Shown piece after piece: positions 63,886 to 64,000 of a stretch of DNA of 64,000 nucleotides (within the stretch, counting starts at the first letter, position 1; each line of letters begins with the position of its first letter). The DNA is taken from NCBI GenBank assembly GCA_016710595.1, contig JADJVM010000003.1, forward strand, positions 186,001-250,000. Direction: 5' to 3'. The stretch comes from Niastella sp. Its GTDB lineage: Bacteria; Bacteroidota; Bacteroidia; Chitinophagales; Chitinophagaceae. Under the pieces are notes generated by a model. It saw only the letters and a list, made by a program, of their open reading frames with translations, ran no database searches and was not told the DNA's origin. The position numbers were made by a program, and so were the translations under genes.

Positions 63886-64000
63886 ATGAAGGAATTTCAT
63901 ATTATTAAAACGCATACAGCTATTATTCTTTTAAGATTAGTAGTGTGTGCATTATTTATTATTCATGCTATTATAAGACTTTCTGGAGATGGAATGGAAT
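63886..64000 (+). CDS. DoxX-like membrane protein, partial (3' end off window)
   Basis: From ATG 63886 the frame is open to the window edge: KEFHIIKTHTAIILLRLVV, CALFIIHAIIRLSGDG. The first helix and the LLRLVVxxLFIIHAIIR pattern resemble the DoxX family of four-helix inner-membrane proteins linked to redox. An ATG at 63881 is followed directly by TGA two codons on and is not used. The assignment rests on 38 residues. Confidence 0.5.
   Translation, partial: MKEFHIIKTHTAIILLRLVVCALFIIHAIIRLSGDGME

Overview
The window is a chromosomal stretch from a member of the Bacteroidota, most like the Chitinophagaceae. The evidence is the recurrent promoter element TAnnTTTG just upstream of start codons, little Shine-Dalgarno signal, type IX secretion (T9SS) C-terminal sorting domains, the family-restricted DUF2480 and DUF4369 proteins, a BlaI/M56 pair, and the gene set rplM-rpsI-rpsB-tsf, nadA, mnmG and kdsB/kdsD. 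No tRNA, rRNA, CRISPR array or intact insertion sequence was seen.

Layout. 0-9.2 kb: a partial DUF4369 protein, rlmD, two rhomboids (the second lacking the expected catalytic serine), small envelope proteins, a T9SS beta-helix protein, a lipoprotein with a duplicated His/Cys motif, a lipid kinase and an EEP-family hydrolase. 9.2-11.3 kb: one SDR gene followed by 1.1 kb of decayed sequence. 11.3-21.5 kb: cysS, a blaI/M56 operon with two clear operators, a CYTH protein, asnS, corA, a DUF2480 protein and a PpiD-like chaperone. 21.5-22.1 kb: a gene-free AT-rich stretch with several DnaA-box-like 9-mers, a candidate replication origin. 22.1-33.4 kb: nadA, chrA, nadD, feoA, ybeY, a diverged HNH-like protein, mnmG, a cupin, a DUF2007 protein, kdsB, an aminotransferase, manC and kdsD; several of these supply lipopolysaccharide or capsule sugars. 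33.7-36.5 kb: the rplM-rpsI-rpsB-tsf translation cluster.

36.6-55.2 kb is an accessory block dominated by broken genes. All its surface-protein genes are on the minus strand: an LRR/Ig/CARDB giant protein (about 8.9 kb), an RHS/YD-repeat protein (about 4.3 kb) and an orphan T9SS tail. They carry many 1-nt indels and at least two in-frame stops. A divergent hybrid sensor kinase is split by one in-frame TGA, while its response-regulator partner is intact. This block lies between tsf and pyrH, which are neighbours in many bacteria.

55.9-64 kb: pyrH, an ECF-sigma operon (sigma factor, membrane-anchored beta-barrel protein, lipoprotein), a coiled-coil protein, a secreted DPP-IV-type peptidase, recR, a protein of six 23-residue repeats, and the start of a DoxX-like membrane protein.

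Housekeeping genes across the window are intact, so the dense damage at 37-55 kb is local. The most useful leads are the candidate origin, the decayed surface-protein locus with its broken kinase, the apparently leaderless promoters, the BlaI operators, the serine-less rhomboid and the HNH-derived protein.
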